From Acinetobacter baretiae (GTDB lineage Bacteria > Pseudomonadota > Gammaproteobacteria > Pseudomonadales > Moraxellaceae), in contig NZ_VTDM01000017.1 of assembly GCF_015627105.1 (NCBI RefSeq), forward strand, positions 36,969 through 100,968: a stretch of DNA of 64,000 nt. The letters run 5' to 3'. The translations under genes and the position numbers were made by a program. Positions 9,391-18,917 of this stretch are shown here, one piece after another (the stretch's first letter is position 1; each line of letters opens with the position of its first letter). Below the pieces are notes generated by a model. That model was not told where the DNA came from, did not search any database, and was given only the letters and a program-made list of their open reading frames with translations.

Positions 9391-9589
9391 TTTATCAAAA
9401 AATGAGCGTTGGTTTAAGATGTAATTATTGTAGAATAAACAGCAATGTGAACAAAAATAAACAGATAGATTCATCTAAGTTATGTTATCTCTAGTCATTA
9501 TTTATGTGATTGTATGGTCTTGGTGTAATTTGAATCAAACCGTTTAGATTCACACTATCCTCTTTGCGATTCATTTGGCGACTTTGCTG

Positions 9590-10303
9590 ATGAGTTTTCT
9601 TAGTGATGTATTTTTTAAAGAGATCGGCATGCTGTTTTATTCTTTAGTTTTTTTAAAGTTTTTTGTGGGCTTTGTTATTGTCATTATTCACTTAAATTTG
9701 TCAGGAAAAACACAGTTATCTCAAATGACCCCGGTTGACTTTATTGGTAACTTTGTTTTGGGTGGTATTATTGGTGGTGTAATTTATAGTCGTGCGATTC
9801 CATTTCATGAATATATTTTGGTCTTGCTGATCGGTGTATTTTTAATTTCATCTTTAAATTATATTTCTAAGCATGTCTATTTACTTCGAAATTTTACTAT
9901 TGGTGAGCCGATTCCGATTATTAAAAAACGTCAATTTTTGATGGATAATATTTTAGCGAAGCAAAATAAAATTGATATTATCAATATTGTGTCACAGTTA
10001 CACTCACAAGGAATTTACTCATTTGAACAGGTATATTATGCGCAAATTGAGCCTAATGGGGAGCTGACTGTTATTTGTGATCCATCTGAAATGCCTTCTG
10101 TCATTTTAATTAAAGAAGGATCATTAAGAAGCAATGAATTAAAACATATTAAACGTGATGAAGTGTGGTTAGAACAAAAATTAGTGGACTTAAATATCGA
10201 TTTGGAAGATGTATTTATTGCTGAATTTTGGAAAAATAAACTGCGTTTTATTTTAAGAAGTGGTGATGTCATTGAGCAAGAAAATGCATTTGATAAATTA
10301 TAA
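9590..10303 (+). CDS. DUF421 (YetF-like) membrane protein
   Basis: Two or three N-terminal membrane helices (about 1-90) are followed by a soluble domain. The conserved SQMTPVDFIGNFVLGGIIGG segment and the later IGEPIPII segment are characteristic of DUF421/YetF proteins, whose biochemical function is unsettled. A TTG at 9575 in the same frame has no ribosome binding site. I chose the ATG at 9590, although the ATG at 9629 has AAAGAG six bases upstream and may be the true start. The gene stands alone between argO and the acyltransferase cassette. Confidence 0.75.
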   Translation: MSFLSDVFFKEIGMLFYSLVFLKFFVGFVIVIIHLNLSGKTQLSQMTPVDFIGNFVLGGIIGGVIYSRAIPFHEYILVLLIGVFLISSLNYISKHVYLLRNFTIGEPIPIIKKRQFLMDNILAKQNKIDIINIVSQLHSQGIYSFEQVYYAQIEPNGELTVICDPSEMPSVILIKEGSLRSNELKHIKRDEVWLEQKLVDLNIDLEDVFIAEFWKNKLRFILRSGDVIEQENAFDKL

Positions 10304-10439
10304 TTGGCACTGTAGTCAGATTTAAAAAGTACAATCGCCAAGTTACAATATTCTGTTAAGCGTATGTTATTTTCTTGTTTGAAAATCGTATGCTGAGTGC
10401 TATATTTGCCGCCTGAATATAATAGTAAAAAAGTGTTGT

Positions 10440-11939
10440 ATGTTCTCATTTTTGTCCATCGAATTTTCCCTATGTTTTATTGTATTTTTTGTTGTGTACT
10501 GGGCCTTTCGTTTTAGTCCTAAACTTCAAAATATACTGTTGGTGGTTGCAAGCTATGCTGTAATTTACTTGATGGCCAATGAAATTGCACTGTTGTGTAT
10601 TTTTGTGTTTAGTTTACTTATTTTTTTGCTGTCTATAGGCATGCAAAAATTTGAAAAATATAAAAAAATATTGATGTTGTCAGGTATTTTTTTGACTGTA
10701 CTACAGTTGTTTATTTTTAAATTTTATGACTTTTTTAGACCGGTGATTGCCCAAAGCTTAGATCGGGTACAATTAGATAGTTCAGGTTTAGTCGCCAATC
10801 TTTTATTGCCACTAGGCTTGTCATATTATTCATTTCAGGCCATTAGTTATTTGGTCAGTTGTTATAAAGCACAACAGACTGTCGCACCCTTAAAATTTAA
10901 TGAACTTTTACTCCATTTTTCGTTTTTTTGTACCATCACCGCAGGGCCTATTGCCCGTGTTGAGTCTGTGAAGGGCTTAACAGATATTAAGCAACAACCT
11001 TGTGGCATGCGTGAACAAATCTGTACAACACAAAAGCGTCAGATTTTATGGCCAAGCCTCGCTTTTTTACTATTAATACTGGCTTTGCTTAAAAAATGGT
11101 GGTTGGCCACATGGCTTGCAGACAACTGGGTGAATCCTGTGTTTGCAAATCCTATGCAGTATCATAGTTTAGAAATTCTCACAGCCATTTATGGGTATAC
11201 CTTACAGTTATTTTTAGATTTTTCAGGCTATAGTGAAATGATGATTGCATTTGCACTATTGTTGGGTTTTCGATTGCCTGTAAATTTTAAAGCCCCATTG
11301 CTTGCACATAACATTCGAGAATTTTGGAACCGTTGGCATATCAGTCTTTCTACATGGATTCGTGACTATATTTATATTCCGCTAGGTGGCAGTCGTGGTG
11401 GTTTTGTCAGAACCCAAATCAACTTACTCAGTGCTATGGTTTTATCTGGTATTTGGCATGGTTCAGGTTGGAATTTTTTGTTGTGGGGATTGTTTCACGG
11501 TTTGGCTTTGGTGCTATTAAATACCGCAGATCTTGTATATGCAAAAATATTTAAAGTCAGTATGAAAGATGCGCAAAATGTACTATATCGTTCAAGTGGG
11601 TTGGGTAAAGTTTTAGGTATATTATTCACAATACATTTTGTATGTTTTTGCTTTGTTTTCTTTAGAGCAAAAACATTCGATGAAGCTATGAATGTTTTTC
11701 ATTCTCTGTTTTTTAATATGAATAATGTACAGTGGTCAAGTAACCCATTGTATTTAATGACGTTACTAACATTAAGTTGGATTGCTTATCCTTTTGTAAG
11801 AACAATGTTCGTTCAATTGCAAAGCAAAGACATTCAACATGCTAAGTATCGTCTGTTTGTACCTTTGCTTCTTATTTTTGTTTTAATTTTAGTATGTGCA
11901 CCCTCTGGAATTCCAGGATTTATTTATGCAAATTTCTAA
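10440..11939 (+). CDS. MBOAT-family O-acyltransferase (AlgI/PatA-like)
   Basis: This 499-residue protein has many membrane helices and the two signatures of AlgI-type MBOAT proteins: NIREFWNRWHISLSTWIRDY (about 288-307) and GIWHGSGWNFLLWG (about 338-351) with the conserved histidine in WHG. Such proteins pass acetyl groups from cytoplasmic acetyl-CoA across the inner membrane to periplasmic partners that acetylate polysaccharides such as alginate, peptidoglycan or capsule. The next two genes encode SGNH hydrolases, the usual partners. The substrate is unknown. No glycosyltransferase genes lie next to it. Confidence 0.88.
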   Translation: MFSFLSIEFSLCFIVFFVVYWAFRFSPKLQNILLVVASYAVIYLMANEIALLCIFVFSLLIFLLSIGMQKFEKYKKILMLSGIFLTVLQLFIFKFYDFFRPVIAQSLDRVQLDSSGLVANLLLPLGLSYYSFQAISYLVSCYKAQQTVAPLKFNELLLHFSFFCTITAGPIARVESVKGLTDIKQQPCGMREQICTTQKRQILWPSLAFLLLILALLKKWWLATWLADNWVNPVFANPMQYHSLEILTAIYGYTLQLFLDFSGYSEMMIAFALLLGFRLPVNFKAPLLAHNIREFWNRWHISLSTWIRDYIYIPLGGSRGGFVRTQINLLSAMVLSGIWHGSGWNFLLWGLFHGLALVLLNTADLVYAKIFKVSMKDAQNVLYRSSGLGKVLGILFTIHFVCFCFVFFRAKTFDEAMNVFHSLFFNMNNVQWSSNPLYLMTLLTLSWIAYPFVRTMFVQLQSKDIQHAKYRLFVPLLLIFVLILVCAPSGIPGFIYANF

Positions 11940-13008
11940 GCCAACACTTCCAAACGTGCCACATTCAAATTTTGCATGTAGCAGTACAGACCAAACCCAT
12001 TATATGGGTGTTTTATATACGCTGATTGTGTTGATCACAGGTGCAATCACAGGGCTATGGTTATTGCAAAACTCAGTCAATGCATACTATGAACAAACTT
12101 ACCATGCAGAAAGCCCATTACATGTGTTGGATCAATATCGTTTATGGCAACAAGGGGCACAGTGGGGAAGTATACTCTACCAAAAGCGAGATGTAATGGC
12201 GAAAAACATTGCACAAAACAATCAAATCATCACAGATGTGTTTAATCAAAAGTATGCGTATAGTGTTGAATATACACAACGTCTTCAACAGAAAATAGCA
12301 GTAGAAAAACAACATCAGCAACACCTTTTAGCAGTGCAAGAACAACAAAAAGCGCAAGATGATTTAAGCCAAAAATTTACGTTAACTGCAAATGATCAAG
12401 TGTTTTTTGCCGGTGATTCTATGATGCAAGGTGTTGCACCACATGTGCAAAAAGCCTTACTTGAACAGTTTAAAATTAAAACAGTCAATTTAAGTAAACA
12501 AAGTACAGGCTTGGCATACCCTAAATTTTTTGATTGGCCAAAAACGATTAAAGACACTCTTGTTTCCCATCCAAATATTAAAGTATTGGTGGTTTTTTTG
12601 GGGCCCAATGACCCATGGGATATGCCTAACCCACATGGAGGAAGTTATTTAAAATATGAAAGTCCTGAGTGGGAACAACTTTATCGTTCACGTGTGGCAG
12701 ATATTATTCAAACTGCAAATCAACATCATGTGAGTGTGATGTGGATTACACCACCGAATATGAGAAAACCTGTATTAAATAAACAGATGATGTATTTGAA
12801 TCATGTGGTTGCAGATGAAGTACAAAAAAACAATGCTTTATCTATCGATTCTCGTGAAATACTTGGCAATATAAATAATATTTACAGCGACTATTTTTAT
12901 GAAAATGGTCAAGCCGTAAAAGCACGTAGTGCAGATGGTATTCATTTCTCGCCAGATGGTCAAAAGCGTATTGCGAACACTATTTTACACTATTTAAAGG
13001 TCAGCTAA
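11926..13008 (+). CDS. Membrane-anchored SGNH hydrolase (DUF459-like), probable O-acetyltransferase partner
   Basis: An N-terminal membrane helix (about 25-45) anchors the protein, followed by a Gln-rich probable coiled-coil segment and an SGNH domain. Block I is VFFAGDSMMQG (catalytic Ser), block III is VVFLGPNDPWD, and the C-terminal SADGIHFSPDG provides Asp and His. I chose the ATG at 11926, which has AGGA seven bases upstream and overlaps the MBOAT gene by 14 bp. A GTG at 11896 is also in frame. Overlap with the MBOAT gene suggests tight coupling and that this protein accepts the acyl group in the periplasm. Confidence 0.82.
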   Translation: MQISKPTLPNVPHSNFACSSTDQTHYMGVLYTLIVLITGAITGLWLLQNSVNAYYEQTYHAESPLHVLDQYRLWQQGAQWGSILYQKRDVMAKNIAQNNQIITDVFNQKYAYSVEYTQRLQQKIAVEKQHQQHLLAVQEQQKAQDDLSQKFTLTANDQVFFAGDSMMQGVAPHVQKALLEQFKIKTVNLSKQSTGLAYPKFFDWPKTIKDTLVSHPNIKVLVVFLGPNDPWDMPNPHGGSYLKYESPEWEQLYRSRVADIIQTANQHHVSVMWITPPNMRKPVLNKQMMYLNHVVADEVQKNNALSIDSREILGNINNIYSDYFYENGQAVKARSADGIHFSPDGQKRIANTILHYLKVS

Positions 13009-13030
13009 CGAACGCTCTGAGTGAGATTGC

Positions 13031-14236
13031 ATGAACGTATTTTTAAGAGTTGCATTGGCACTGTCGGTCACTACAGCAGTACATGCAGATGTTTTTAATA
13101 ATTTTAATGAACCAAATACAGCGAAACTACAACAGGCTTTGCGTACTAAAACAGCCAACATTGTTCAACTAGGTGACTCGCATACCGCTGCAGATTTAAT
13201 GACAGGTAGCCTACGAACGGTTTTACAACAACAGTTGGCAGATGGTGGTATGGGGTGGGGCATGCCTATGTTTTTTGCAGGGCAACGCTTATCTTTATAT
13301 GGGTACGACAATGCGGGTTGGCAAGCGATTTCTAGCCGTACACAGCAAAATGAAGACTATAGTTTGGGCGGATTGTTGGCCGTACCGAAAAGTAATGGTG
13401 CGATGTTGACGATTAAAGCCAAAATACCACAACCTGAACAGCGTATTGTGGTGAGTATACGTCAAAATTCAACAGATGAAGCGCTCACAGTCGTAGATGC
13501 GCACGGTAAACATTTTAATCTAGATGCTCCAATGAAAAACAATACATGGCAATTTGCAAGCTTTACAGCCACTTTACCATTTACTGTGACAGCACCGCAC
13601 AGCACAGGTACAGCAATTGGCGGTTGGTGGGCAAAAAATGCCAATGGACAAGGTGTTGTGGTATCTGCGTTGGGAATTAATGGCTCTGAACTATCGCAAT
13701 GGGATCGTTGGAATACTCAAGCATGGCAACGTGAAGTGACAGAAATTGCACCAGATTTAATTATTTTGGCTTATGGTACCAATGAAGCATACAACGATCG
13801 TTTGAATGTTGTACAAACCAAACAAGTGTTGATCGAACGTATTCGACAAATTCGCCAAGCCAGTCCAAATAGTGCGATTATGATTATATCTGCCCCTGAA
13901 AGCCTCAAAAATACTGCGGGGATTTGTGGTACGCGGCCAATTCATTTAACTGCTGTGCAAGACATGCAAAAAGAAGTGGCAGAAACTGAACATACCTTGT
14001 TTTGGAGTTGGCAACAAGCGATGGGTGGCCAATGCAGTATGAAAAAATGGATGACACAAGGGTTAGGTCGTGGTGATGGTGTACATTTTACAGCAGCAGG
14101 TTATCAGCAATTGGGACAAGCTTTAGCCAAAGACATTTTAAGTATAGATACTTCAGCACAAGAGCCGAGTACAGCTGTAAAAACCCCTAACACTGTGGGG
14201 CATAAAATGAGCATTTCATGGTCTAGCTCTGAGTAA
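13031..14236 (+). CDS. Exported SGNH/GDSL-family hydrolase
   Basis: The 401-residue protein starts with a signal peptide (cleavage probably after AVHA, about residue 19). The SGNH blocks are visible: IVQLGDSHTAAD (block I), ILAYGTNEAYND (block III, with N) and GDGVHFTAAGY (Asp-His block V). It resembles the periplasmic acetyltransferase/esterase partners of MBOAT proteins such as PatB or AlgJ/AlgX. It sits 22 bp behind the first SGNH gene, so the three genes form one operon. Having two SGNH proteins in tandem suggests a division of labour between transferring and binding. Confidence 0.82.
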   Translation: MNVFLRVALALSVTTAVHADVFNNFNEPNTAKLQQALRTKTANIVQLGDSHTAADLMTGSLRTVLQQQLADGGMGWGMPMFFAGQRLSLYGYDNAGWQAISSRTQQNEDYSLGGLLAVPKSNGAMLTIKAKIPQPEQRIVVSIRQNSTDEALTVVDAHGKHFNLDAPMKNNTWQFASFTATLPFTVTAPHSTGTAIGGWWAKNANGQGVVVSALGINGSELSQWDRWNTQAWQREVTEIAPDLIILAYGTNEAYNDRLNVVQTKQVLIERIRQIRQASPNSAIMIISAPESLKNTAGICGTRPIHLTAVQDMQKEVAETEHTLFWSWQQAMGGQCSMKKWMTQGLGRGDGVHFTAAGYQQLGQALAKDILSIDTSAQEPSTAVKTPNTVGHKMSISWSSSE

Positions 14237-14285
14237 GATCAATAGACCATCTTTTTTAATTATTGATATTCGTTTGTGCAATGGT

Positions 14286-14324
14286 CTAGGTGAATAGATG
14301 TTTTGAAAAAATCTAAACACCTAG
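14286..14324. terminator. Hairpin between convergent SGNH and aminotransferase genes
   Basis: CTAGGTG (14286-14292) pairs with CACCTAG (14318-14324), with a nested AGAT/ATCT pair inside, followed by AATTTTTAATTT. A second stem, TAGACCAT (14243-14250) with ATGGTCTA (14281-14288), shares three bases with the first, so the two stems compete. Confidence 0.5.
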
Positions 14325-14334
14325 AATTTTTAAT

Positions 14335-15651
14335 TTAATCAGTTAAATACAGTTGCTCACCCACAGCGTGAAAAAGGCGATCTAAATCATCGACTTTACT
14401 GTTAAACATAGGGCCAAACTGTAAAGTATCTCCACCAAAGCGAACATAAAACCCTGCTTTCCAAAGTGCAATACCTGCTTCAAAAGGACGTATGGTGGGG
14501 TCACCCTCTTTGGCATGTAATTGAATAGCACCGACTAATCCACAATTACGAATGTCAACGACATGCGGGCATGTTTTTAAGCCATGAATGAGTTGCTCAA
14601 ACTTTGGAGCTAAGTTTTTGGATTGTTCGATTAAGTGCTCCTCTTTTAGTAATTGCAGTGTGGCTAAACCTGCTGCACAGGCCACAGGGTGGGCTGAATA
14701 GGTATAACCATGTGCAAACTCAATGGCATGTTCGGGCAAGTCTTGTTGCATGAAAGCATGGTAAATTTTAGAACTTGCAACAACGCCACCTAAAGGGATA
14801 CTGCCATTGGTAATTTGTTTGGCAAAATTTAAAATGTCTGGTGTAACACCAAAATATTCTGCACCTGTCCATGTGCCTAAACGGCCAAAGCCTGTAATGA
14901 CTTCATCAAAAATAAGTAAAATATCGTGCTGATCACAAATTTCACGCAAACGCTGTAAATAGCCTTTTGGTGGAATAATTGCCCCTGCCGAACCCGATAA
15001 CGGTTCAACGATGACCGCTGCAATATTAGATGCATCGTGCAGTTCAATAAGTTTTAACATGTCGTTGGCCAGTGCTATACCGCCATCTTCTGCCATACCT
15101 TGGGTAAACGCATGACCTGTTTGTAAGGTATGAGGTAAATGGTCTACATCTAAAAATTGACCAAAAGCTTTTCGATTACCTGAAATACCACCAAGACTCG
15201 TTCCTGCTAAATTCACGCCGTGATAGCCTTTCATACGACCAATAAATTTGGTTTTAGAAGCTTTGCCTTGAATCCGCCAGTAGGCTTTGGCTAATTTTAC
15301 CGCTGTGTCTGCACATTCAGAGCCCGATCCTGTAAATAAAACATGATTGAGCCCTTGAGGCATCAGTTCAACAATTTTATCTGCCAATTCAAACGATAAA
15401 GGGTGTGCATATTGGAAAGCAGGTGAGTAATCGAGTGTTGCTAACTGTTTTGTGACTGCTTGACCAATACTACTGCGAGTATGTCCTGCGCCACAGGTCC
15501 ATAAACCAGATAAAGAATCGTAGATTTGTCGACCATGATCATCGGTTAAGTGGTGGTGGTGAGCAGATACAACCACTCGGGGATCTTTGTGAAAGCTTCG
15601 GTTGGCACTAAACGCAAGCCAATGCGCATTTGAGTATGTTTTTGTAGTCAT
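14335..15651 (-). CDS. Omega-amino acid (beta-alanine):pyruvate aminotransferase
   Basis: This is a 438-residue class III PLP aminotransferase with aspartate in LLIFDEVITGFGR (D249) and PLP lysine in ILNFAKQITNG (K278). The LWTCGAGH segment near residue 50 and the overall sequence fit the omega-amino acid:pyruvate group rather than GabT. It interconverts beta-alanine plus pyruvate with malonic semialdehyde plus alanine. It is the last gene of the rutABCFG direction, 101 bp behind rutG with a hairpin in the gap. It may consume the malonic semialdehyde made by RutD in place of RutE, an inference from position and chemistry. Confidence 0.85.
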   Translation of the reverse strand: MTTKTYSNAHWLAFSANRSFHKDPRVVVSAHHHHLTDDHGRQIYDSLSGLWTCGAGHTRSSIGQAVTKQLATLDYSPAFQYAHPLSFELADKIVELMPQGLNHVLFTGSGSECADTAVKLAKAYWRIQGKASKTKFIGRMKGYHGVNLAGTSLGGISGNRKAFGQFLDVDHLPHTLQTGHAFTQGMAEDGGIALANDMLKLIELHDASNIAAVIVEPLSGSAGAIIPPKGYLQRLREICDQHDILLIFDEVITGFGRLGTWTGAEYFGVTPDILNFAKQITNGSIPLGGVVASSKIYHAFMQQDLPEHAIEFAHGYTYSAHPVACAAGLATLQLLKEEHLIEQSKNLAPKFEQLIHGLKTCPHVVDIRNCGLVGAIQLHAKEGDPTIRPFEAGIALWKAGFYVRFGGDTLQFGPMFNSKVDDLDRLFHAVGEQLYLTD

Positions 15652-15712
15652 GCTTGCCTCAGTGATAAAGAGATTTTTTAGTGATTGATGTTTTATTTTT
15701 TAAGGGTAATGT

Positions 15713-15734
15713 ACGCAGTGTTTGATCACTGCGT
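15713..15734 (-). promoter_or_regulatory. Intercistronic hairpin between rutG and the aminotransferase gene
   Basis: ACGCAGTG and CACTGCGT form a perfect 8-bp stem with a 6-base loop. On the minus strand, the direction of transcription, no T-tract follows, so it is more likely an RNA-processing or stabilising element than a full terminator. On the plus strand four T follow. Confidence 0.45.
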
Positions 15735-15752
15735 TTTCATTATTGTATGGTA

Positions 15753-17048
15753 CTAGGCGTGTGTTTTACGGTTTAAAATGAGATTGAGTACAATCGCAGC
15801 AAATGTTGCAGTACCAATGCCACCTAAATCGAGGCTACCGATGTGTAAAGCATAGTTTCCAGCACCCATAATAATTGTTACGGCTGCAACAAACATATTG
15901 CCATTTTGGCTAAAATCGACGTTATGATTGATCCAAATACGAATACCCGAAATGGTGATTAATCCAAATACTACAATAGATGCACCCCCTAAAATTGCAT
16001 TTGGAATGGTACTAATTAATGCGCCAAATTTAGGGGATAATCCTAAAGCAATTGCAAATATACCAGCCACAACAAAAATGATGGTTGAGTAAATTTTGGT
16101 TGCAGCCATCACACCAATATTTTCAGCATATGTGGTCATACCTGTACCCCCAATCATTCCGGAAATACTTGTGCAAACACCATCAGCAAGAAATGCACGT
16201 CCCATATAAGGTGAAATATTTTGACCTGTCATCGCACTGACAGCTTTAAAGTGTCCTAAATTTTCTGCCACTAAAATAATCACAACAGGAATGATCAGTA
16301 GGGCTGCATTCATGGTAAATACAGGACTGTGAAAGGTGGGTAAACCGAACCAAGCTGCTTGTTGAATAGGTGCAAAATCAATAGGTTTACCAAAACCCAT
16401 CACGTTAGAAAGGACAAAGTAAATAATGTAAGACAGCACTAAGCCAACAAGAAGAAGCAAACGGCGCAGTAAACCTGTGGTAAATACAGCCACTGAGCCA
16501 ATACATAACACAGTCACAAAGGCTAACCAACTGTCAAATGCATTGCCAGATACGCCTTTAATGGTCACAGGTGCAAGGTTTAAGCCAATGATCATGACAA
16601 TCGCACCAGTCACGACAGGTGGTAATAGATTTTCAATCCATTGTGTTCCTGTTTTCATCACCAGTAAACCAATGACAGCATAGACCACACCACATAAAAC
16701 AATACCACCTAATGCAAGTTCAATATGTGGGTTTGCACCCACACCGCTATAACCTGTTGCTGCGGCTACTGCACCAATAAAAGCAAAGCTTGAACCGAGA
16801 TAACTTGGGACTCGTCCTCCTGTGATGAGGAAAAATAAAATAGTACCAATTCCTGTCATGAGCATGGTTAAGCTTGGATTAAAGCCCATGAGTAAAGGAG
16901 CTAAAATAGTGGCACCAAACATGGCAAAAGCATGTTGTGCTCCCAAAACAATAGATTGCCCTGCAGGTAAGTATTCATTCATTGCTACGGGTGTTTTTTC
17001 TAAATCACCTTTAAATGGTTTCCATGTATTAAACCAGCGTTCACTCAT
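15753..17048 (-). CDS. rutG: Uracil permease, NCS2 family
   Basis: This 431-residue polytopic membrane protein has the NCS2 (nucleobase:cation symporter 2) pattern, including the QHAFAMFGATILAPLLMG start and the VAENLGHFKAV segment with the conserved glutamate. The sequence is close to the RutG/UraA group. It brings uracil or thymine in by proton symport for the Rut enzymes. The ATG is 45 bp behind the rutF stop, in the same operon. Confidence 0.9.
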   Translation of the reverse strand: MSERWFNTWKPFKGDLEKTPVAMNEYLPAGQSIVLGAQHAFAMFGATILAPLLMGFNPSLTMLMTGIGTILFFLITGGRVPSYLGSSFAFIGAVAAATGYSGVGANPHIELALGGIVLCGVVYAVIGLLVMKTGTQWIENLLPPVVTGAIVMIIGLNLAPVTIKGVSGNAFDSWLAFVTVLCIGSVAVFTTGLLRRLLLLVGLVLSYIIYFVLSNVMGFGKPIDFAPIQQAAWFGLPTFHSPVFTMNAALLIIPVVIILVAENLGHFKAVSAMTGQNISPYMGRAFLADGVCTSISGMIGGTGMTTYAENIGVMAATKIYSTIIFVVAGIFAIALGLSPKFGALISTIPNAILGGASIVVFGLITISGIRIWINHNVDFSQNGNMFVAAVTIIMGAGNYALHIGSLDLGGIGTATFAAIVLNLILNRKTHA

Positions 17049-17093
17049 TGGATGAATTCCCCTTGATGTACAAAAAAAGTGTGAGTGATAAAT

Positions 17094-17678
17094 TTAAGGG
17101 TGACGATTTAAGTTGTGATAGGCACGGTCAAAATAAATCAGGCCATGTCCTGTTCCTATTTTGGTTTCTAGTACTTCACAAAATAAAACATCATGTGTAC
17201 CCACACTTGAAATGTTTGTGATTTTACAATCAAAAGCCACTACAGCATCATCTAGTACAGGAGATGATGTGCATAAATAATGCCAAGTTGCTTTTTCAAA
17301 GCGTTCTGGCATTGGTGTCTTACCACCAAAGGTATTGGAGAGTGTAGCGTGGTGTTGCCCTAGCGTATTTACGCATAAAACTTGATTGGTTTTAAAGGTT
17401 TCATATACCGAAGCATTACGGTTTAGACAAACCAATAATGTAGGAGGCTGATCTGTTACGCTACATACTGCAGAGGCTGTAAAACCTGCCTGACCTGCAG
17501 GGCCATTTGTAGTAATCACATTAACTGCAGTTGCCAATTGGCTCATCGCATTACGAAAATTTTGCTGTGCATCAGAAAGTATAGGTTTATTCATGAGAGA
17601 TAGAGGAGTGTTTTGATGAGATGGAGTAGGGATGGTATGTTCTACATTTACACGAGATGATCGAGCGTTATCTAACAT
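17094..17678 (-). CDS. rutF: Flavin reductase of the pyrimidine oxygenase system
   Basis: The core (about 35-194) is a flavin reductase-like FMN-binding domain with [36 protein letters not shown] and GHGLIYFD. It supplies reduced FMN to RutA. At 194 residues it is about 30 longer than typical RutF because of an N-terminal extension rich in S, N, T and P. A methionine at residue 29 ([10 protein letters not shown]) could be the true start. A 111-bp gap with a strong hairpin separates it from rutC. Confidence 0.9.
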   Translation of the reverse strand: MLDNARSSRVNVEHTIPTPSHQNTPLSLMNKPILSDAQQNFRNAMSQLATAVNVITTNGPAGQAGFTASAVCSVTDQPPTLLVCLNRNASVYETFKTNQVLCVNTLGQHHATLSNTFGGKTPMPERFEKATWHYLCTSSPVLDDAVVAFDCKITNISSVGTHDVLFCEVLETKIGTGHGLIYFDRAYHNLNRHP

Positions 17679-17722
17679 GGTGTATCCTCATGGTAAAAAA
17701 CAAGTGACGATCTACCTATAAA

Positions 17723-17762
17723 TACAGTAGCACCATGATATATGCGATATGGTACTACTGTA
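17723..17762 (-). promoter_or_regulatory. Long hairpin in the rutC-rutF gap
   Basis: TACAGTAGCACCAT (17723-17736) and ATGGTACTACTGTA (17749-17762) form a 14-bp stem with one G.T-type mismatch and a 12-base loop. It has no T-tract on the transcribed strand. It could protect or process the rutABC mRNA or set lower expression of rutFG. Confidence 0.55.
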
Positions 17763-17790
17763 TGCCAAATGATCTATACAAAGATTGACT

Positions 17791-18171
17791 TTATAGGTGA
17801 GCGATTGATGAAATTTCAATCAATGCATCGGGTTTAACTAAACCACATTGTATGCAATAACGTGCAGGTTTATCTCCCGGAAAGTATTCTGCATACACTG
17901 CATTGACTGCGGCATAATCTGCCCAATCTTTAATAAAAATAGAATTAAATGTCACGTCATCCATACTTCCGCCTGCTGTTTCAATGACTGTTTGAATGGT
18001 TGTGAGTACATGATGAGTTTGTGCTGTGGCATCGCCAACATGAACAACGTTGTTTTGGTGATCTAGTGGCAGTGTGCCTGAAACATAAACAATGTTGTCT
18101 GCACGGGTAGCAGGAACATATGGTGCAAGTGGTTTTCCTGTTCCTTCAGGTAAAATAATAGTTTTTGGCAT
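17791..18171 (-). CDS. rutC: Aminoacrylate deaminase/peracid reductase, RidA family
   Basis: The 126-residue RidA/YjgF-family trimer-forming protein has the RutC-specific C-terminus [19 protein letters not shown], which differs from RidA itself in lacking the carboxylate-binding arginine segment. In the Rut pathway it acts on the aminoacrylate produced by RutB, proposed to be 3-aminoacrylate peracid reduction or deamination. It lies 29 bp behind rutB. Confidence 0.92.
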   Translation of the reverse strand: MPKTIILPEGTGKPLAPYVPATRADNIVYVSGTLPLDHQNNVVHVGDATAQTHHVLTTIQTVIETAGGSMDDVTFNSIFIKDWADYAAVNAVYAEYFPGDKPARYCIQCGLVKPDALIEISSIAHL

Positions 18172-18200
18172 GATGTATTTTCCTTTTTAATCAGTAAAAT

Positions 18201-18917
18201 TTATGAATGAAATGTTTCGACAAAGTTTTGAGTATTGGATACCCAACCAAAAAAGGTTTTAACATTAAATAAAGTGGCATCATGTGCCGAGGAAGGGCCA
18301 GCTTGATAGCAAGCATCATCAAGCAATACACCAAAGTATTCTAAAAAGAAGCCATCTCTGAGTGTAGATTCAACGCATACATTGGTTGCAATGCCTGTAA
18401 ACACCAAATTGCGAATGCCTTGAGCACGTAAAATACTGTCAAACTGTGTATTAAAAAATCCGCTATAGCGTGGTTTAGGAATGACAATATCTTGTGGTTG
18501 TGGTGTAAGCTGATCGATTAATTCATAATCCCAACCACCTTTGGCCAAAAGTGTGCCTTGTAATTCTGGGCGTTTACGCATGGTTTTGAGTGCATTTGAT
18601 TTATGGAAGTTGGGCGAACCTGCACCACCTGCTTCTACATATTGATCATCCCAACCATTTTTAAAGAAAATAACTTGAATGCCTGCTTGATGAGCCGTTT
18701 TAATGGCTTGTTGAATTTTTTCGATCACTGGTTGTGTGGTAGAGACATCAAACCCTGCTAAATCTAAATAGCCTCCAAGGGTTGAATAGGCATTTTGCAT
18801 ATCAACAACAATAAGCGCAGTTTGTTTCGGGTCAAGGCGAATAGATTCAGGTTCAGCAGTCAGCACAGGGCTAGTTTCTGAGGTAAATTCGGCAGAAACA
18901 AGGTTTATTTCACTCAT
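18201..18917 (-). CDS. rutB: Ureidoacrylate amidohydrolase
   Basis: This is a 238-residue isochorismatase-fold hydrolase. The catalytic triad is visible: D39 in [12 protein letters not shown]148 in IPKPRYSGF and C181 in [11 protein letters not shown]. It splits ureidoacrylate (peracid) to aminoacrylate and carbamate, releasing the first usable nitrogen. Its start overlaps the rutA stop by 4 bp. Related in fold to PncA at the start of the window. Confidence 0.94.
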   Translation of the reverse strand: MSEINLVSAEFTSETSPVLTAEPESIRLDPKQTALIVVDMQNAYSTLGGYLDLAGFDVSTTQPVIEKIQQAIKTAHQAGIQVIFFKNGWDDQYVEAGGAGSPNFHKSNALKTMRKRPELQGTLLAKGGWDYELIDQLTPQPQDIVIPKPRYSGFFNTQFDSILRAQGIRNLVFTGIATNVCVESTLRDGFFLEYFGVLLDDACYQAGPSSAHDATLFNVKTFFGWVSNTQNFVETFHS

